Positions 17,558 to 25,992 of a DNA stretch of 64,000 nucleotides are shown piece after piece (position 1 is the first letter of the stretch; each line of letters begins with the position of its first letter). The stretch spans positions 48,851 to 112,850 of the forward strand of contig CATWQE010000002.1 in NCBI GenBank assembly GCA_958352855.1. Reading direction: 5' to 3'. Position numbers and translations under genes: made by a program. The notes beneath the pieces were generated by a model. The model made no database searches. It was not told where the DNA came from and saw only the letters and a list, made by a program, of their open reading frames with translations. This stretch comes from an uncultured Bacillota bacterium. GTDB taxonomy: Bacteria > Bacillota > Clostridia > Lachnospirales > Lachnospiraceae.

Positions 17558-17788
17558 GTGCCGAAAAACATTGCAATAAAAGTAGCCCGGGCAGAAAAGG
17601 ACATGACCCAAAAAGCGCTGGCAGAAGCGGTTGGCGTATCACGCCAAACTGTAAATGCCATTGAAAAGGGAGAATATAACCCTACTATTAAACTATGCAG
17701 GAAAATTTGCAGGGTATTAAACAAAAGTTTAGATGATTTATTTTGGGAGGATGATGAAAATGAAACTGACGAAAACAATTTTAGATGA
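17558..17788 (+). CDS. XRE-family transcriptional regulator
   Basis: A 76-residue Cro/C1-type helix-turn-helix protein (about residues 7-62; QKALAEAVGVSRQTVNAIEKG forms the DNA-binding helices). It starts at a GTG preceded by GAGGAGGTGA, an unusually strong ribosome site. It is the YgzD/YozG-like solitary type with no effector domain. Its end overlaps the following membrane-protein gene by 29 bp, so the two are coupled. Such pairs usually autoregulate; the signal sensed is unknown. Confidence 0.88.
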   Translation: MPKNIAIKVARAEKDMTQKALAEAVGVSRQTVNAIEKGEYNPTIKLCRKICRVLNKSLDDLFWEDDENETDENNFR

Positions 17789-18218
17789 AAGACAGGAATT
17801 AAAATTACTGAATATTGAACATTATGGCTGTTGGATTGCTTATTGGGGATTAGTAGCTGTAATTTTTATTCAGAGCGCTTTAGACAAGGGGAATCTTGAA
17901 CATCTTTTTGGAGAGCTCATCGTGCTTTTTTGTCTTAGTGTTTACCTTCTTGTCAGTTGCATAAAAAATGGTATCTGGGATCGAAAATCAAAACCAAACG
18001 TAAAATCAAATCTGCTGATAAGCACCATTGCAGCAACGGTATCAGGAATCTTTTGGTTTTTGAAATCTTACTACAATTATCATAATTTTCCCGGTTCTAT
18101 TGCAACAGGAATTTTTATATTTCTTTCTACTGGTTTTCTCTGTCTGGTGGTATTAAGTTTCTTTTCTCATATTTATAGAAAACGCGAAAAAAAGTTGGAA
18201 GATGAGGAAGATGAATAA
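17760..18218 (+). CDS. Membrane protein paired with XRE regulator
   Basis: A 152-residue protein with four predicted membrane helices (around residues 25-45, 52-70, 88-106 and 115-137) and a charged C-terminal tail (KREKKLEDEEDE). I take the ATG at 17760, which lies 9 nt after GGAGG inside the upstream regulator gene. It resembles the DUF6773-like proteins found beside small XRE regulators; no biochemical role is known. A 12-bp hairpin follows at 18231. Confidence 0.7.
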   Translation: MKLTKTILDERQELKLLNIEHYGCWIAYWGLVAVIFIQSALDKGNLEHLFGELIVLFCLSVYLLVSCIKNGIWDRKSKPNVKSNLLISTIAATVSGIFWFLKSYYNYHNFPGSIATGIFIFLSTGFLCLVVLSFFSHIYRKREKKLEDEEDE

Positions 18219-18230
18219 CCTGCATTTTAA

Positions 18231-18271
18231 AATATTGATACGTTCCGCTTTTATGAGAGCGTATCAATATT
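18231..18271. terminator. Hairpin terminator-like element between convergent genes
   Basis: A perfect 12-bp stem (18231-18242 with 18260-18271) and a 17-nt loop, lying between the membrane protein gene and the convergent ABC binding protein. The T-run is weak on both strands. Confidence 0.55.
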
Positions 18272-18306
18272 CCCTCTATCTATCAATCTATTTGCATTTC
18301 TTTTTT

Positions 18307-19329
18307 CTATTCTTCTGCTGCTCTTTCTGCAAAGTCTGTATTTACCAATTCCTCATAAGGTACTCTCTCTTCTAGTTCTCCCGCGCTGTCCAGAATATCT
18401 TCCAGCAATTCAAAGCTTTCCTGTTCAAAAATCAGATTTTCTTTCCAGGTATCTTGCTCCTGATATCGTTTCACAATGGTCATGATGGTATCCAAATCAT
18501 TTTCTTTAAATTGTGGCTGGATAATGCGTGCAATTTCTTCTGGAGTGTGGGTATTTACATAATCCATACCTTTTTGCAATGCGTTGGTAAATCCCTGGAT
18601 AATCTGTGGATTTTCTTTCATATAGCTTTCTTTGGCGCTATAGGCTGTATAAGGAACATATCCTGACTCTACGCCGCAGGATGCCACTACATATCCTGTT
18701 CCCTCTTTCTCCAGGGCTGTGGCTGATGGCTCAAATTCCACGCTGAACTCTCCCTGTCCTCCGGAAAAAGCTGCTGCAGTAGAACCAAAGTCAATGCTTC
18801 TGTCAATATTCATGTCTTTATCCGGGTCCATGCCATGCTGTTTCAGAATGTACTCAAACACCATTTCCGGCATACCACCTTTTCGTCCCCCCAGAATATC
18901 TTTCCCTTTCAAATCTTCCCACTGAAATTCCGACATTTTCTCCCTGGAAACCAGAAAGTTTCCTGCTCTTTGGGTAAGCTGGGCAAAATTCACCACTTTG
19001 TCATTTGCTCCCTGCTGATAAGCATAAATGCTGGATTCCGAACCCATAAATCCGATATCAGCATCTCCTGAAAGAACTGCTGCCATAACCTTATCCGCGC
19101 CAAATCCGGTAACCAGTTCCAGCTTAATTCCCTCTTTCACAAAATATCCTTCCTCAATCGCCACATACTGAGGTGCATAGAAAATGGAATGCGCAACCTC
19201 ATTTAAGGTCACTTTTGTAAGCTCTTCCCTTGTTTCATTTTTGGTATCTTCCCCTCCATTGTCACATGCTGAAAGTCCAAAACTACACAGCAAAGCACAC
19301 ACCAAAACCAGAGCAAATTTCTTTTTCAT
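18307..19329 (-). CDS. ABC transporter substrate-binding lipoprotein, NMT1/THI5-like
   Basis: A 340-residue lipoprotein. The signal peptide ends in a lipobox (FGLSAC, lipid-modified Cys near residue 22). The mature part is an NMT1/SsuA-type periplasmic-binding fold (EVAHSIFYAPQYVAIEEGYF, GADKVMAAVLSGDADIGFMGSE), a family that binds pyrimidine precursors, sulfonates or nitrate. ATG 19329 is chosen with GGAGG upstream. No permease or ATPase gene lies next to it, so it is an orphan binding protein; the partner must be elsewhere. Substrate unknown. Confidence 0.87.
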   Translation of the reverse strand: MKKKFALVLVCALLCSFGLSACDNGGEDTKNETREELTKVTLNEVAHSIFYAPQYVAIEEGYFVKEGIKLELVTGFGADKVMAAVLSGDADIGFMGSESSIYAYQQGANDKVVNFAQLTQRAGNFLVSREKMSEFQWEDLKGKDILGGRKGGMPEMVFEYILKQHGMDPDKDMNIDRSIDFGSTAAAFSGGQGEFSVEFEPSATALEKEGTGYVVASCGVESGYVPYTAYSAKESYMKENPQIIQGFTNALQKGMDYVNTHTPEEIARIIQPQFKENDLDTIMTIVKRYQEQDTWKENLIFEQESFELLEDILDSAGELEERVPYEELVNTDFAERAAEE

Positions 19330-19511
19330 TACTTCCTCCAAAAACTTCTAATTATCATACCATATGTGAAATATGAAAATTTAGTTCCTGGACTCCTGGA
19401 TATTCTGATTATTTCATCTTGATATCTAATTCATTATTGTCCTCCAATGATACTACTAAAATCAGAATACCTATGCTATAATTGATTTATGTCAAATCGG
19501 AGGGAATACGA

Positions 19512-19832
19512 ATGTCAGAATACGGTTTTACCAAAAAGGATTGGACCTTGTTCCGAAAGAACATTGCAGACTGGCAAGAAGCCTATATGGATAAATTGAA
19601 TAAAGAATATATTGAACTGCTAAATGGTGAAGGAAGTCCTTCCGAAAAATTCCGGGCTTTAGAAGAGCGGATTCGCAATGATAAAAAAGATACTGGTGTG
19701 CAGTTAAGAATGAGCCGTTCTAATTACATCTCTAACATTGTTTCACTTTTAAATGAAGGTGCAATCACTATGGATGATTTAGAGGAATTTAGTGATGAAT
19801 TGAAAGAAACGATTTATTTCCTTACAAAATAA
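19512..19832 (+). CDS. Conserved small protein, function unknown
   Basis: A 106-residue charged, probably all-helical protein without signal peptide or membrane segment. It begins MSEYGFTKKDWTLFR after GGAGG (8 nt upstream of the ATG at 19512). I recognise this kind of small protein as common in Lachnospiraceae, but know no function. It is a single gene; a strong inverted repeat lies 43 nt after its stop. Confidence 0.65.
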   Translation: MSEYGFTKKDWTLFRKNIADWQEAYMDKLNKEYIELLNGEGSPSEKFRALEERIRNDKKDTGVQLRMSRSNYISNIVSLLNEGAITMDDLEEFSDELKETIYFLTK

Positions 19833-19874
19833 AAAACCATCTGTTCAGAACAGAGCATTCATACTTTATAGTTG

Positions 19875-19942
19875 AAAGAGATTATTTAGCAGGCGTCACG
19901 GTCTCCTTTTAACCCATAAGATGCACCTCAAATAATCTCTTT
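19875..19942. repeat. Perfect 13-bp inverted repeat enclosing a structured 42-nt core
   Basis: AAAGAGATTATTT (19875-19887) pairs perfectly with AAATAATCTCTTT (19930-19942). Read on the minus strand, the core adds AGGTG/CGCCT pairing inside the stem, plus small CAT/ATG and GGT/ACC helices, suggesting a compact branched fold. No T-run follows on either strand, so it is not a plain terminator. It sits in the 225-bp gap between convergent genes, beside the RhuM gene. Confidence 0.6.
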
Positions 19943-20057
19943 ACTGTCTTATATTACAATTCATTATTCCAAGACTGTGAATTACAACATTCTTTAAATT
20001 TTTATACTCCACTCTAGCAGGGCAATATTCTCAATCAATTCATCAAATTTCCTCTTA

Positions 20058-21149
20058 CTATTCACCGTCTTCCTCTGATGAAACATCAGTTATCTCAGCC
20101 GTCGATTTACGATCCGGCAATTTCTGTGCTTTATCTGTTTCCAGCAACATTCTGTCAAAATCGCTTTGATAAAGCTTGTCCTGACGAACACGATATTTTT
20201 CAAATTCACTCAATGCGTGTTGCTGAGCGATTTTTGCAGAAATCGTTCCGGCACCCGTTAATATCTCTTTTCTGCTCAAACGTAAAACACCTTCAAACTG
20301 CTCTGCCCAATCCTCCATTGTCATAGGCACTTCTTCTTCAGCTCTCAACTCTGCCAAGTCCAAATAAGCATTGACAATTCTCGCCATAGCCGAAAGTTCT
20401 TCCTTTGTCAGATAATTTTTGGCAACTATCACATCAAAACGCTGGATTTTTCCATCCGGTGCGTCTTTCCATGTGGTCAGCCCCATGTTATCTTTCGTGC
20501 TATCAGCACGGCGATATATGGTTTCTGCTGCTGTTTCTCCATGAATTGCCCAATGAAGTTGATTTTGCACTCTTGCAAAAAACTTTTTTGTTGTTTCAGC
20601 CTTGGAATCGTAATCGATACTGGTAGCATAAATATCCGTAATTTTCTGATAAAACCGCCGCTCCGAAAGACGAATTTCACGAATCCGCTCTAACTGTTCC
20701 CTAAAATAATCTTTCGTCAGAACCGTACCGCCGTTTTTCAGCCGTTCGTCATCCATTGCAAATCCTTTTACTGTGAATTCCTCAATAATTTGGTTTGCCC
20801 ATTTACGGAACTGGACTGCACGAGGAGAATCCACTTTGTTCCCCACTGCAATAATCGCACTCAAATTATAATGATTGGTATTATAGTTCTTTCCATCAGC
20901 AGCAGTTATTCGAAATTTTCGAATAACTGAATTTTCCTCAATCTCTCCATCCGAAAACAGTTTTTTCAGATGGTAGTTAATGGTATGAGTTTCCACATTG
21001 TAAAGAAAACCCATCATTTTTTGCGTCAGCCATACATTTTCATCGCAATAAACGGCATTTACATCACTTTCCCCTGTAGCAGTAATAAATGTCAGGTATT
21101 CCGCTGCTGAGGAGCGAACAATATCGATCTCCTGTTTTTTCATTTTCAT
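20058..21149 (-). CDS. RhuM family protein (Virulence_RhuM)
   Basis: A 363-residue RhuM-type protein. The N-terminal half carries the family pattern NVWLTQKMMGFLYNVETHTINYHLKKLF (a DNA-binding-like region), IRKFRITAADGKNYNTNHYNL and RAVQFRKWANQII; the C-terminal half is helical and charged. RhuM proteins are common on genomic islands and near restriction or toxin genes; their molecular role is unknown. GAGGTG lies upstream of the ATG at 21149. It is probably an acquired single gene, given the adjoining remnants at 21178-21536. Confidence 0.85.
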   Translation of the reverse strand: MKMKKQEIDIVRSSAAEYLTFITATGESDVNAVYCDENVWLTQKMMGFLYNVETHTINYHLKKLFSDGEIEENSVIRKFRITAADGKNYNTNHYNLSAIIAVGNKVDSPRAVQFRKWANQIIEEFTVKGFAMDDERLKNGGTVLTKDYFREQLERIREIRLSERRFYQKITDIYATSIDYDSKAETTKKFFARVQNQLHWAIHGETAAETIYRRADSTKDNMGLTTWKDAPDGKIQRFDVIVAKNYLTKEELSAMARIVNAYLDLAELRAEEEVPMTMEDWAEQFEGVLRLSRKEILTGAGTISAKIAQQHALSEFEKYRVRQDKLYQSDFDRMLLETDKAQKLPDRKSTAEITDVSSEEDGE

Positions 21150-21177
21150 ACACCCACCTCAATTTCTATGATAATCT

Positions 21178-21402
21178 TCACAATTCCATTGCGAAGAATT
21201 TGTTCCTTTTTGTATCAATCATGGTTTTCTTTCTCCGTTTCATTTTATCAATCATTGTATCACGCAGGTATGAAAGTTTCTTGATTTCCAGCCGGTGACT
21301 GCCTGTCCACGAAAACGCACTCAGGCAAAGTGGGTTCTCTATTTCCATCTGCATTTGCTGCTCTTTGGTAAAATTTTCATAAGAAGCATTCTCCAGACTC
21401 AA
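21178..21402 (-). pseudogene. Possible remnant open frame (74 codons, TTG start)
   Basis: A short frame with no recognised domain and no good ribosome site, just upstream of the RhuM gene. Its TTG overlaps the stop of the preceding 45-codon frame as TTGA in another phase, so the two could be halves of one frameshifted gene. Coding status is uncertain. Confidence 0.3.
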
Positions 21403-21536
21403 ATTTCACTTCTCCATGAAGCCACAAATTCTTTCTCAATTCTAATTTCTTTTCCTGCATGTTCTCTGCTGTGATGTCCCCAGAAGTTCCCTTCAAAATA
21501 AACCTTCCACGAAGATTTTCCGTATTTTTTATCCAT
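21399..21536 (-). CDS. Small open frame of 45 residues, unknown
   Basis: A short protein rich in Trp, Lys and Glu (begins MDKKYGKSSWKVYFEGNFWG). Only a weak GGGAA lies upstream. It may be the front half of a broken gene continued at 21178-21402, or a genuine small protein. No family recognised. Confidence 0.3.
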   Translation of the reverse strand: MDKKYGKSSWKVYFEGNFWGHHSREHAGKEIRIEKEFVASWRSEI

Positions 21537-21550
21537 TTAATTTTCCCTGT

Positions 21551-22084
21551 TTATATGCTCACTTCTATCCAATATCTTTGCTGAACATTTCCATCAGGAT
21601 TTACCACTTCATTTTCCAGAATTCCCCCGTTTTTGATAATGGATTTTGCAGAACCAATATTCGTCTTATCACAGGTAATCAAAACTTTATGAATCCCCAG
21701 CTTTTTACATTCTTCTAACCCTAATGCAATCATTTTTGTTGCATAACCTTTTCTTCTCTCACTTGGTCTGATTCCATCGCCAATGTGCCCGCCATATTTT
21801 AATAAATAATCATTTAATTCGTGTCTGATATTAATTGCCCCCACCATAATATTCCGTTCTTCGTCCAGGCAAAAATAGGTTGAGTCCGGAACCAGACCTT
21901 CTGTTGGTATTTCCACATCCAGATGCTTTTCGTAATATTCAAAATCATGATAATCATTTTTGAAAATGGACCAGGGAGAAGTATTTGCTTCCGGATGCTC
22001 CCTGTTATAGTCAATCCACTCCTCTAACATTTCAACAATCTGTTTCTGATACTCTTGTGATGCTTTTATTAGTTTTAATGACAT
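21551..22084 (-). CDS. GNAT family N-acetyltransferase
   Basis: A 177-residue GNAT protein. The acetyl-CoA loop is IRPSERRKGYATKM, with GAINIRHELNDYLLKYGGHIGDG before it and KVLITCDKTNIGSAKSIIKNGG after it. This arrangement is common in Bacillota GNATs of unknown substrate. The ATG at 22084 is preferred over 22090 because GGAGG then sits 7 nt upstream. It is divergent from the LysR gene, sharing a 159-bp control region with a TTTGTATACAAA palindrome. Confidence 0.83.
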   Translation of the reverse strand: MSLKLIKASQEYQKQIVEMLEEWIDYNREHPEANTSPWSIFKNDYHDFEYYEKHLDVEIPTEGLVPDSTYFCLDEERNIMVGAINIRHELNDYLLKYGGHIGDGIRPSERRKGYATKMIALGLEECKKLGIHKVLITCDKTNIGSAKSIIKNGGILENEVVNPDGNVQQRYWIEVSI

Positions 22085-22143
22085 GTTCATTCCTCCCTCT
22101 CAAAAAACAGTGTACGGTTTATCTTTTTTCGCATTATACTACA

Positions 22144-22210
22144 TTTGTATACAAAATAAAACTGCATTTTTTCTTTTTTCATTGACACTTTTCTGCCCGA
22201 CTTCTATAGT
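22144..22210 (+). promoter_or_regulatory. Divergent control region: palindrome and lysR promoter
   Basis: TTGACA (22182-22187) and TATAGT (22205-22210) with a 17-base spacer precede the LysR gene. A 12-bp palindrome TTTGTATACAAA (22144-22155) lies between the divergent genes and could be an operator (inference). Confidence 0.55.
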
Positions 22211-22243
22211 ATACTTGAGAATTGTTAAGAAAGAGGATTTTTT

Positions 22244-23134
22244 ATGGATATTAGTTTTGAGCTTTATAAAGTATTTTATTATGTAGCTACCACCCTGAGT
22301 TTTTCCGAAGCCTCAAGGCAGCTCTATATTTCCCAGTCTGCTGTAAGCCAGTCTGTGAAGTCCCTGGAACAAAAACTGGGACACCCTTTGTTTCATCGGA
22401 GTACCAAAAAGGTCACCCTGACCCCAGAGGGAGAATCTCTGCTTCGTCATGTAGAACCGGCAGTGAATCTTTTATATGAAGGAGAAAACCAGATTTTAAA
22501 TTCTCCTTCCCTGGAAGCGCCTTTACGCATTGGAGCCAGTGATACCATTTGCCGTTATTTCCTAGTTCCCTATTTCCAACGTTTCCACCAGGAATTTCCC
22601 AATATCCACATAAAAGTCACCAACGCAACCTCCAAAGACTGCGTGTCCCTTCTTCACAACAACAAGGTGGACTTTATTGTGGCAAATACTCCAAATCCCT
22701 ATTTAACGGAAAAGGATACCTCCTATGTCATCCGGGAATTTCAGGATATTTTCGTGGCAGGCAAAAAGTTTTTTAATCTGGAAAATCAACCACTTTCCTT
22801 ACGTGAACTAACCCAATATCCCATTCTTATGTTGGACAAATCCAGCACCACCAGCGAATTTCTCCATCAGCTATTTGTAAAACATGGGCTTTCCCTGGCA
22901 CCGGAAGCAGAACTTTCCAGCAATGACCTGCTCCTGGATTTCGCCCACATTGGCCTTGGCATTACCGTTGTTCCGGATTATGTCTTACAACACCGACAGG
23001 AAGAATTTTATCCCTTGAATATAAAGGAACCTATCCCTACCAGAAAGCTGATTCTGGCTTATCAGTCCCAGCTTCTCTCCTCCCCTGCCTGCGAAAAATT
23101 TCTCCGCTACCTACTGCCGGAAATACAACTTTAA
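22244..23134 (+). CDS. LysR family transcriptional regulator
   Basis: A 296-residue LysR regulator with an N-terminal winged helix (residues 1-60; FSEASRQLYISQSAVSQSVKSLEQKLG contains the recognition helix) and a C-terminal periplasmic-binding-like effector domain (about 90-295). It is transcribed divergently from a GNAT gene, which is a usual place for a LysR target, but the effector and regulon are unknown. AGAGGA lies 7 nt before the ATG. Ends at a strong terminator. Confidence 0.88.
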   Translation: MDISFELYKVFYYVATTLSFSEASRQLYISQSAVSQSVKSLEQKLGHPLFHRSTKKVTLTPEGESLLRHVEPAVNLLYEGENQILNSPSLEAPLRIGASDTICRYFLVPYFQRFHQEFPNIHIKVTNATSKDCVSLLHNNKVDFIVANTPNPYLTEKDTSYVIREFQDIFVAGKKFFNLENQPLSLRELTQYPILMLDKSSTTSEFLHQLFVKHGLSLAPEAELSSNDLLLDFAHIGLGITVVPDYVLQHRQEEFYPLNIKEPIPTRKLILAYQSQLLSSPACEKFLRYLLPEIQL

Positions 23135-23142
23135 ATACGCAA

Positions 23143-23188
23143 AAAACACCGCGGATTTCATATCAATAAACGAAAACTGCGGTGTTTT
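23143..23188 (+). terminator. Intrinsic terminator of the LysR gene
   Basis: AAAACACCGC (23143-23152) pairs perfectly with GCGGTGTTTT (23179-23188). Confidence 0.8.
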
Positions 23189-23450
23189 AGGTGGATTCTG
23201 GATTTTTTTCAAATTTCCACCTACATTTTTTACTGCATAATAAGGTAATTTTTGAAACATCCCTATTTTAGCCTATCTTTCGCTGTCTAATAATAGGTCA
23301 AAAAACATTATTTTCCATTTCCTACTTATTTCTCCTTCTTTTTTGTAGGTAGATAACTACGTTTTTTTCTTTTCCACTTATTCTGCCTCATTTTTCATAG
23401 GTCAGCAAATAGATTTTGACATTTCCAACCTAATTCACCGAATGTAAAAA
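23188..23450. repeat. Degenerate tandem repeat, about 52-nt period
   Basis: Five units begin with TAGGT (or TAAGGT) at 23188, 23241, 23294, 23346 and 23398, i.e. spaced 53, 53, 52 and 52 nt. Each carries a T-rich middle followed by TTTCC and a CCTA or ACTTATT motif near position 28-36. Units 3 and 5 match at roughly two thirds of positions over 43 nt. The array is AT-rich, holds no gene, and stops at the insertion sequence end at 23461. Confidence 0.5.
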
Positions 23451-23491
23451 TGCAGAAAGAAAGGGGCTGTCGGGAAATAGATAGTTCCAAA

Positions 23492-23531
23492 CAGGGGCAG
23501 ATTTGACTCGCATGAGTCAAATCTGCCCCTG
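23492..23531 (+). terminator. 18-bp perfect hairpin at the left end of the IS
   Basis: 23492-23509 pairs with 23514-23531 around a GCAT loop. A weaker 8-bp hairpin follows (23554-23561 with 23572-23579). Placed between the IS end and the transposase, they would block transcription entering from outside. Confidence 0.65.
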
Positions 23532-23606
23532 AAACTTTTCTATAACAAGAGAAAAAGATGGCTAACGACAACCATCTTTCACTCCGTTCCATGTTATAAT
23601 AGAACT

Positions 23607-25361
23607 ATGCAAAAACAAGATTATTATAACGAATTTTTTGAAGTAGGGCAACAGAAAATTAACTTCAGTTTCTTCGAATTGTGTTTACCTGACGACGATC
23701 CAGTCTATACCCTGAAAAAAGTGATGGAGGACTTAGATTTTTCGGGCTTATTAGCCAATTGTTCAGATAAGGGAAGAATCGGGTACAACCCAATTATGAT
23801 GTATGCTGTCGTTACTTACGCAAACATGCGCGGAGTTCGGGCTGTTGACCGTATTGTAGAATTATGTGAAAGAGACCTTGCTTTTATCTGGCTTACCAAA
23901 GGACAGAAACCAAAAAGAGATGCTTTTTATGAATTCAAAAACAAAAAACTCACTGCTGATGTATTGGATGAACTGAACTACCAGTTTCTTCGTCGCCTGC
24001 AAAAAGAAGGATTCATTACGTTGAAATCACTTTTTATTGATGGAACCAAAATAGAAGCCAATGCAAACCGTTATACATTTGTCTGGAGAGGGACACTCAA
24101 CTACCATCTTGCAGGATTGTTAGATACGATTGATTCTCTGTATCAGAAATATAATGTTCTGATTGATGAAAGTGAGTATGGCATCAAATATGACATTCCA
24201 CATGCCCATATGTTTGTGATCGAAGGAATGGAGAAAGTAAGGGATGTCATTGAAAAGAACCGGAAACGAAAACTGGCAAAACATAAAAAGCTGTCAAATA
24301 ATACAATTATCGAAATTGACCACTGTTCTCCCTTGGAGGTTCTGAAACTCCAGAAAAATCTGCTTCAGATTGCAGAACAGGAACACATCACATTTGTTTA
24401 TGGAAAAGGGAAAAGAAAGCCGGAAATCCAGCAGCTATATGAGGAACTGGAAGCCTGCGGTGAACGCCTGATGGGATACAAAGAATGCTTTGAGATCATG
24501 GGGACAGACCGGAACAGTTATTCCAAAACAGATTTAGAAGCTACCTTTATGAGAATGAAAGAAGACCATATGCTAAATGGGCAATTAAAAGCAGCATATA
24601 ACATTCAGATAGCAGTAGAGAATTATTTCATTGTCCAGGCATATGTAAGTAATGACCGGACAGACTATAACACGCTGATCCCGGTCCTGGAGAAACACAG
24701 AGATGCATTTGGGGATATTTTGGAAGAAGTTACAGCAGACAGCGGCTATTGCAGTGAAAAGAATCTTCTGTATTTAAAAGCGCAGAACATTTCCAGTTAT
24801 ATCAAACTGCAGGATCATGAAAAACGGAAAACGCGTGCTTACCAGGAAGATATTGGGAAATATTACAACATGAAAACGCAGATGTTTGAGGATGAACTTT
24901 ATTATGTCTGCCATGATGGAAGGGAGCTTCATCATCTCAGAAGAGAGACAAAAGAACAGGCTGGTTACACCCAGACGTTTGAGGTGTATGGCTGTTCTGA
25001 TTGCAGCGGCTGCGAACACAAAGCAAAATGTCTTTATAAATATAATGCAGAAAAAGATACAGAGAAAAATAAAGTGATGAAAATCAACGAACAATGGGAA
25101 GCTTTGAAAGAAGAATCCCATGCAAACATCCAAAGTGAGAAGGGGATTTTGAACCGGAAGATCCGTTCCATTCAGACAGAAGGACATTTTGGGGACATCA
25201 AAGAAAATGACGGTTTTCGCCGTTTCAATTACCGGACAGCAGAAAAAGTATATAAAGAATTCATGCTGTATGCAATCGGAAGAAATATAAATAAATACCA
25301 TCGTTTTCTTCATGATGAGATCAAGAAATTTGAAGGAAAAACAGAAGAAAAGGCTGTTTAG
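23607..25361 (+). CDS. IS1182 family transposase
   Basis: A 584-residue DDE transposase of the IS1182/DUF772 type. The N-terminal DUF772 region (about residues 40-120, with PIMMYAVVTYANMRGVRAVDRIVELC) is followed by the FIDGTKIEANANRYTFVW segment, the catalytic core with TADSGYCSEKN, and a C-terminal zinc-ribbon-like CSDCSGCEHKAKC. The frame is intact. There is no Shine-Dalgarno sequence, and a TATAAT at 23595-23600 lies only 6 nt before the ATG, so translation is probably leaderless and weak, as is usual for transposases. Confidence 0.92.
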   Translation: MQKQDYYNEFFEVGQQKINFSFFELCLPDDDPVYTLKKVMEDLDFSGLLANCSDKGRIGYNPIMMYAVVTYANMRGVRAVDRIVELCERDLAFIWLTKGQKPKRDAFYEFKNKKLTADVLDELNYQFLRRLQKEGFITLKSLFIDGTKIEANANRYTFVWRGTLNYHLAGLLDTIDSLYQKYNVLIDESEYGIKYDIPHAHMFVIEGMEKVRDVIEKNRKRKLAKHKKLSNNTIIEIDHCSPLEVLKLQKNLLQIAEQEHITFVYGKGKRKPEIQQLYEELEACGERLMGYKECFEIMGTDRNSYSKTDLEATFMRMKEDHMLNGQLKAAYNIQIAVENYFIVQAYVSNDRTDYNTLIPVLEKHRDAFGDILEEVTADSGYCSEKNLLYLKAQNISSYIKLQDHEKRKTRAYQEDIGKYYNMKTQMFEDELYYVCHDGRELHHLRRETKEQAGYTQTFEVYGCSDCSGCEHKAKCLYKYNAEKDTEKNKVMKINEQWEALKEESHANIQSEKGILNRKIRSIQTEGHFGDIKENDGFRRFNYRTAEKVYKEFMLYAIGRNINKYHRFLHDEIKKFEGKTEEKAV

Positions 25362-25429
25362 AAAAAGGGTGCTTTTCAAAAATGCAGCCAAGGGGTTTTT
25401 GTGCCCTAAAATGCATATAGAAAAGGGAA

Positions 25430-25492
25430 AATACGAATCTCCCGGAGAAGTTCAAGTATTGAAAACACTGATTTCTACGGGAGATTCGTATT
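25430..25492 (+). terminator. Terminator-like hairpin at the right end of the IS
   Basis: A perfect 15-bp stem (25430-25444 with 25478-25492) followed by TTTT, between the transposase stop and the right terminal repeat. Confidence 0.7.
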
Positions 25493-25548
25493 TTAAGGTT
25501 TAGAGCCTAGAAATCGGTATTAACCGACAGCTCCTTATATCTCTTCTT

Positions 25549-25923
25549 CTATTCTGCTTCTGCAATAACTTCCACTTCGCAAAGCACGTTTTTCGGCAAG
25601 GTTTTTACTGCCACACAGGAACGTGATGGTTTCCCTGTAAAATATTTACCATACACTTCATTAAATGCAGCGAAGTCTCCCATGTCTGCCAAAAAGCAAG
25701 TGGTTTTAATGGTTTTTTCATAGCTGCTTCCAGCAGCTTCTAACACAGCGCCCAGGTTTTTCATTACCTGTTCTGCCTGTTCTTCAATGGTAGTTCCCTG
25801 GATTTCTCCTGTCTCTGGGTTTAAAGGAATCTGTCCAGATGTGAACACCACACCTTTCACTACCATTGCCTGGGAATAAGGTCCGATTGCTGCCGGCGCT
25901 TTTTCTGTACTGATAACTTTCAT
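25549..25923 (-). CDS. ridA: RidA family reactive intermediate/imine deaminase
   Basis: A 124-residue YjgF/YER057c/UK114 protein. RidA hydrolyses reactive enamines and imines made by PLP enzymes such as threonine dehydratase. The family signatures IGPYSQAMVVKGVVFTSGQIP and KPSRSCVAVKTLPKN, containing the catalytic arginine, are present. The ATG at 25923 has AGGAGG upstream; the open frame extends further but without a ribosome site. The IS1182 element ends 12 nt past its stop codon, so its natural terminator may have been displaced. Confidence 0.93.
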   Translation of the reverse strand: MKVISTEKAPAAIGPYSQAMVVKGVVFTSGQIPLNPETGEIQGTTIEEQAEQVMKNLGAVLEAAGSSYEKTIKTTCFLADMGDFAAFNEVYGKYFTGKPSRSCVAVKTLPKNVLCEVEVIAEAE

Positions 25924-25992
25924 GATATACTCCTCCTGGATTTCTTTTCCATTCATTATAGTACACCCAAAAGCCCAAGGCAAGCTTTTTAC

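Larger units (their letters stand above)
23461..25536 (+). mobile_element. IS1182-family-like insertion sequence, apparently intact
   Basis: A 2.08-kb element bounded by imperfect terminal inverted repeats: AAGGGGCTGTCGG (23461-23473) on the left and its near complement at 25524-25536 on the right (12 of 13 match). It contains one long transposase gene. Strong hairpins flank the gene on both sides (23492-23531 and 25430-25492), which would shield it from outside transcription. I found no clear target duplication. Confidence 0.85.

Noticed and set aside
23188..23460. Regular 52-nt spacing suggesting a CRISPR array
   Set aside because: The units share only short motifs and vary throughout, there is no constant 23-47-nt repeat with unique spacers, and no cas genes are nearby.
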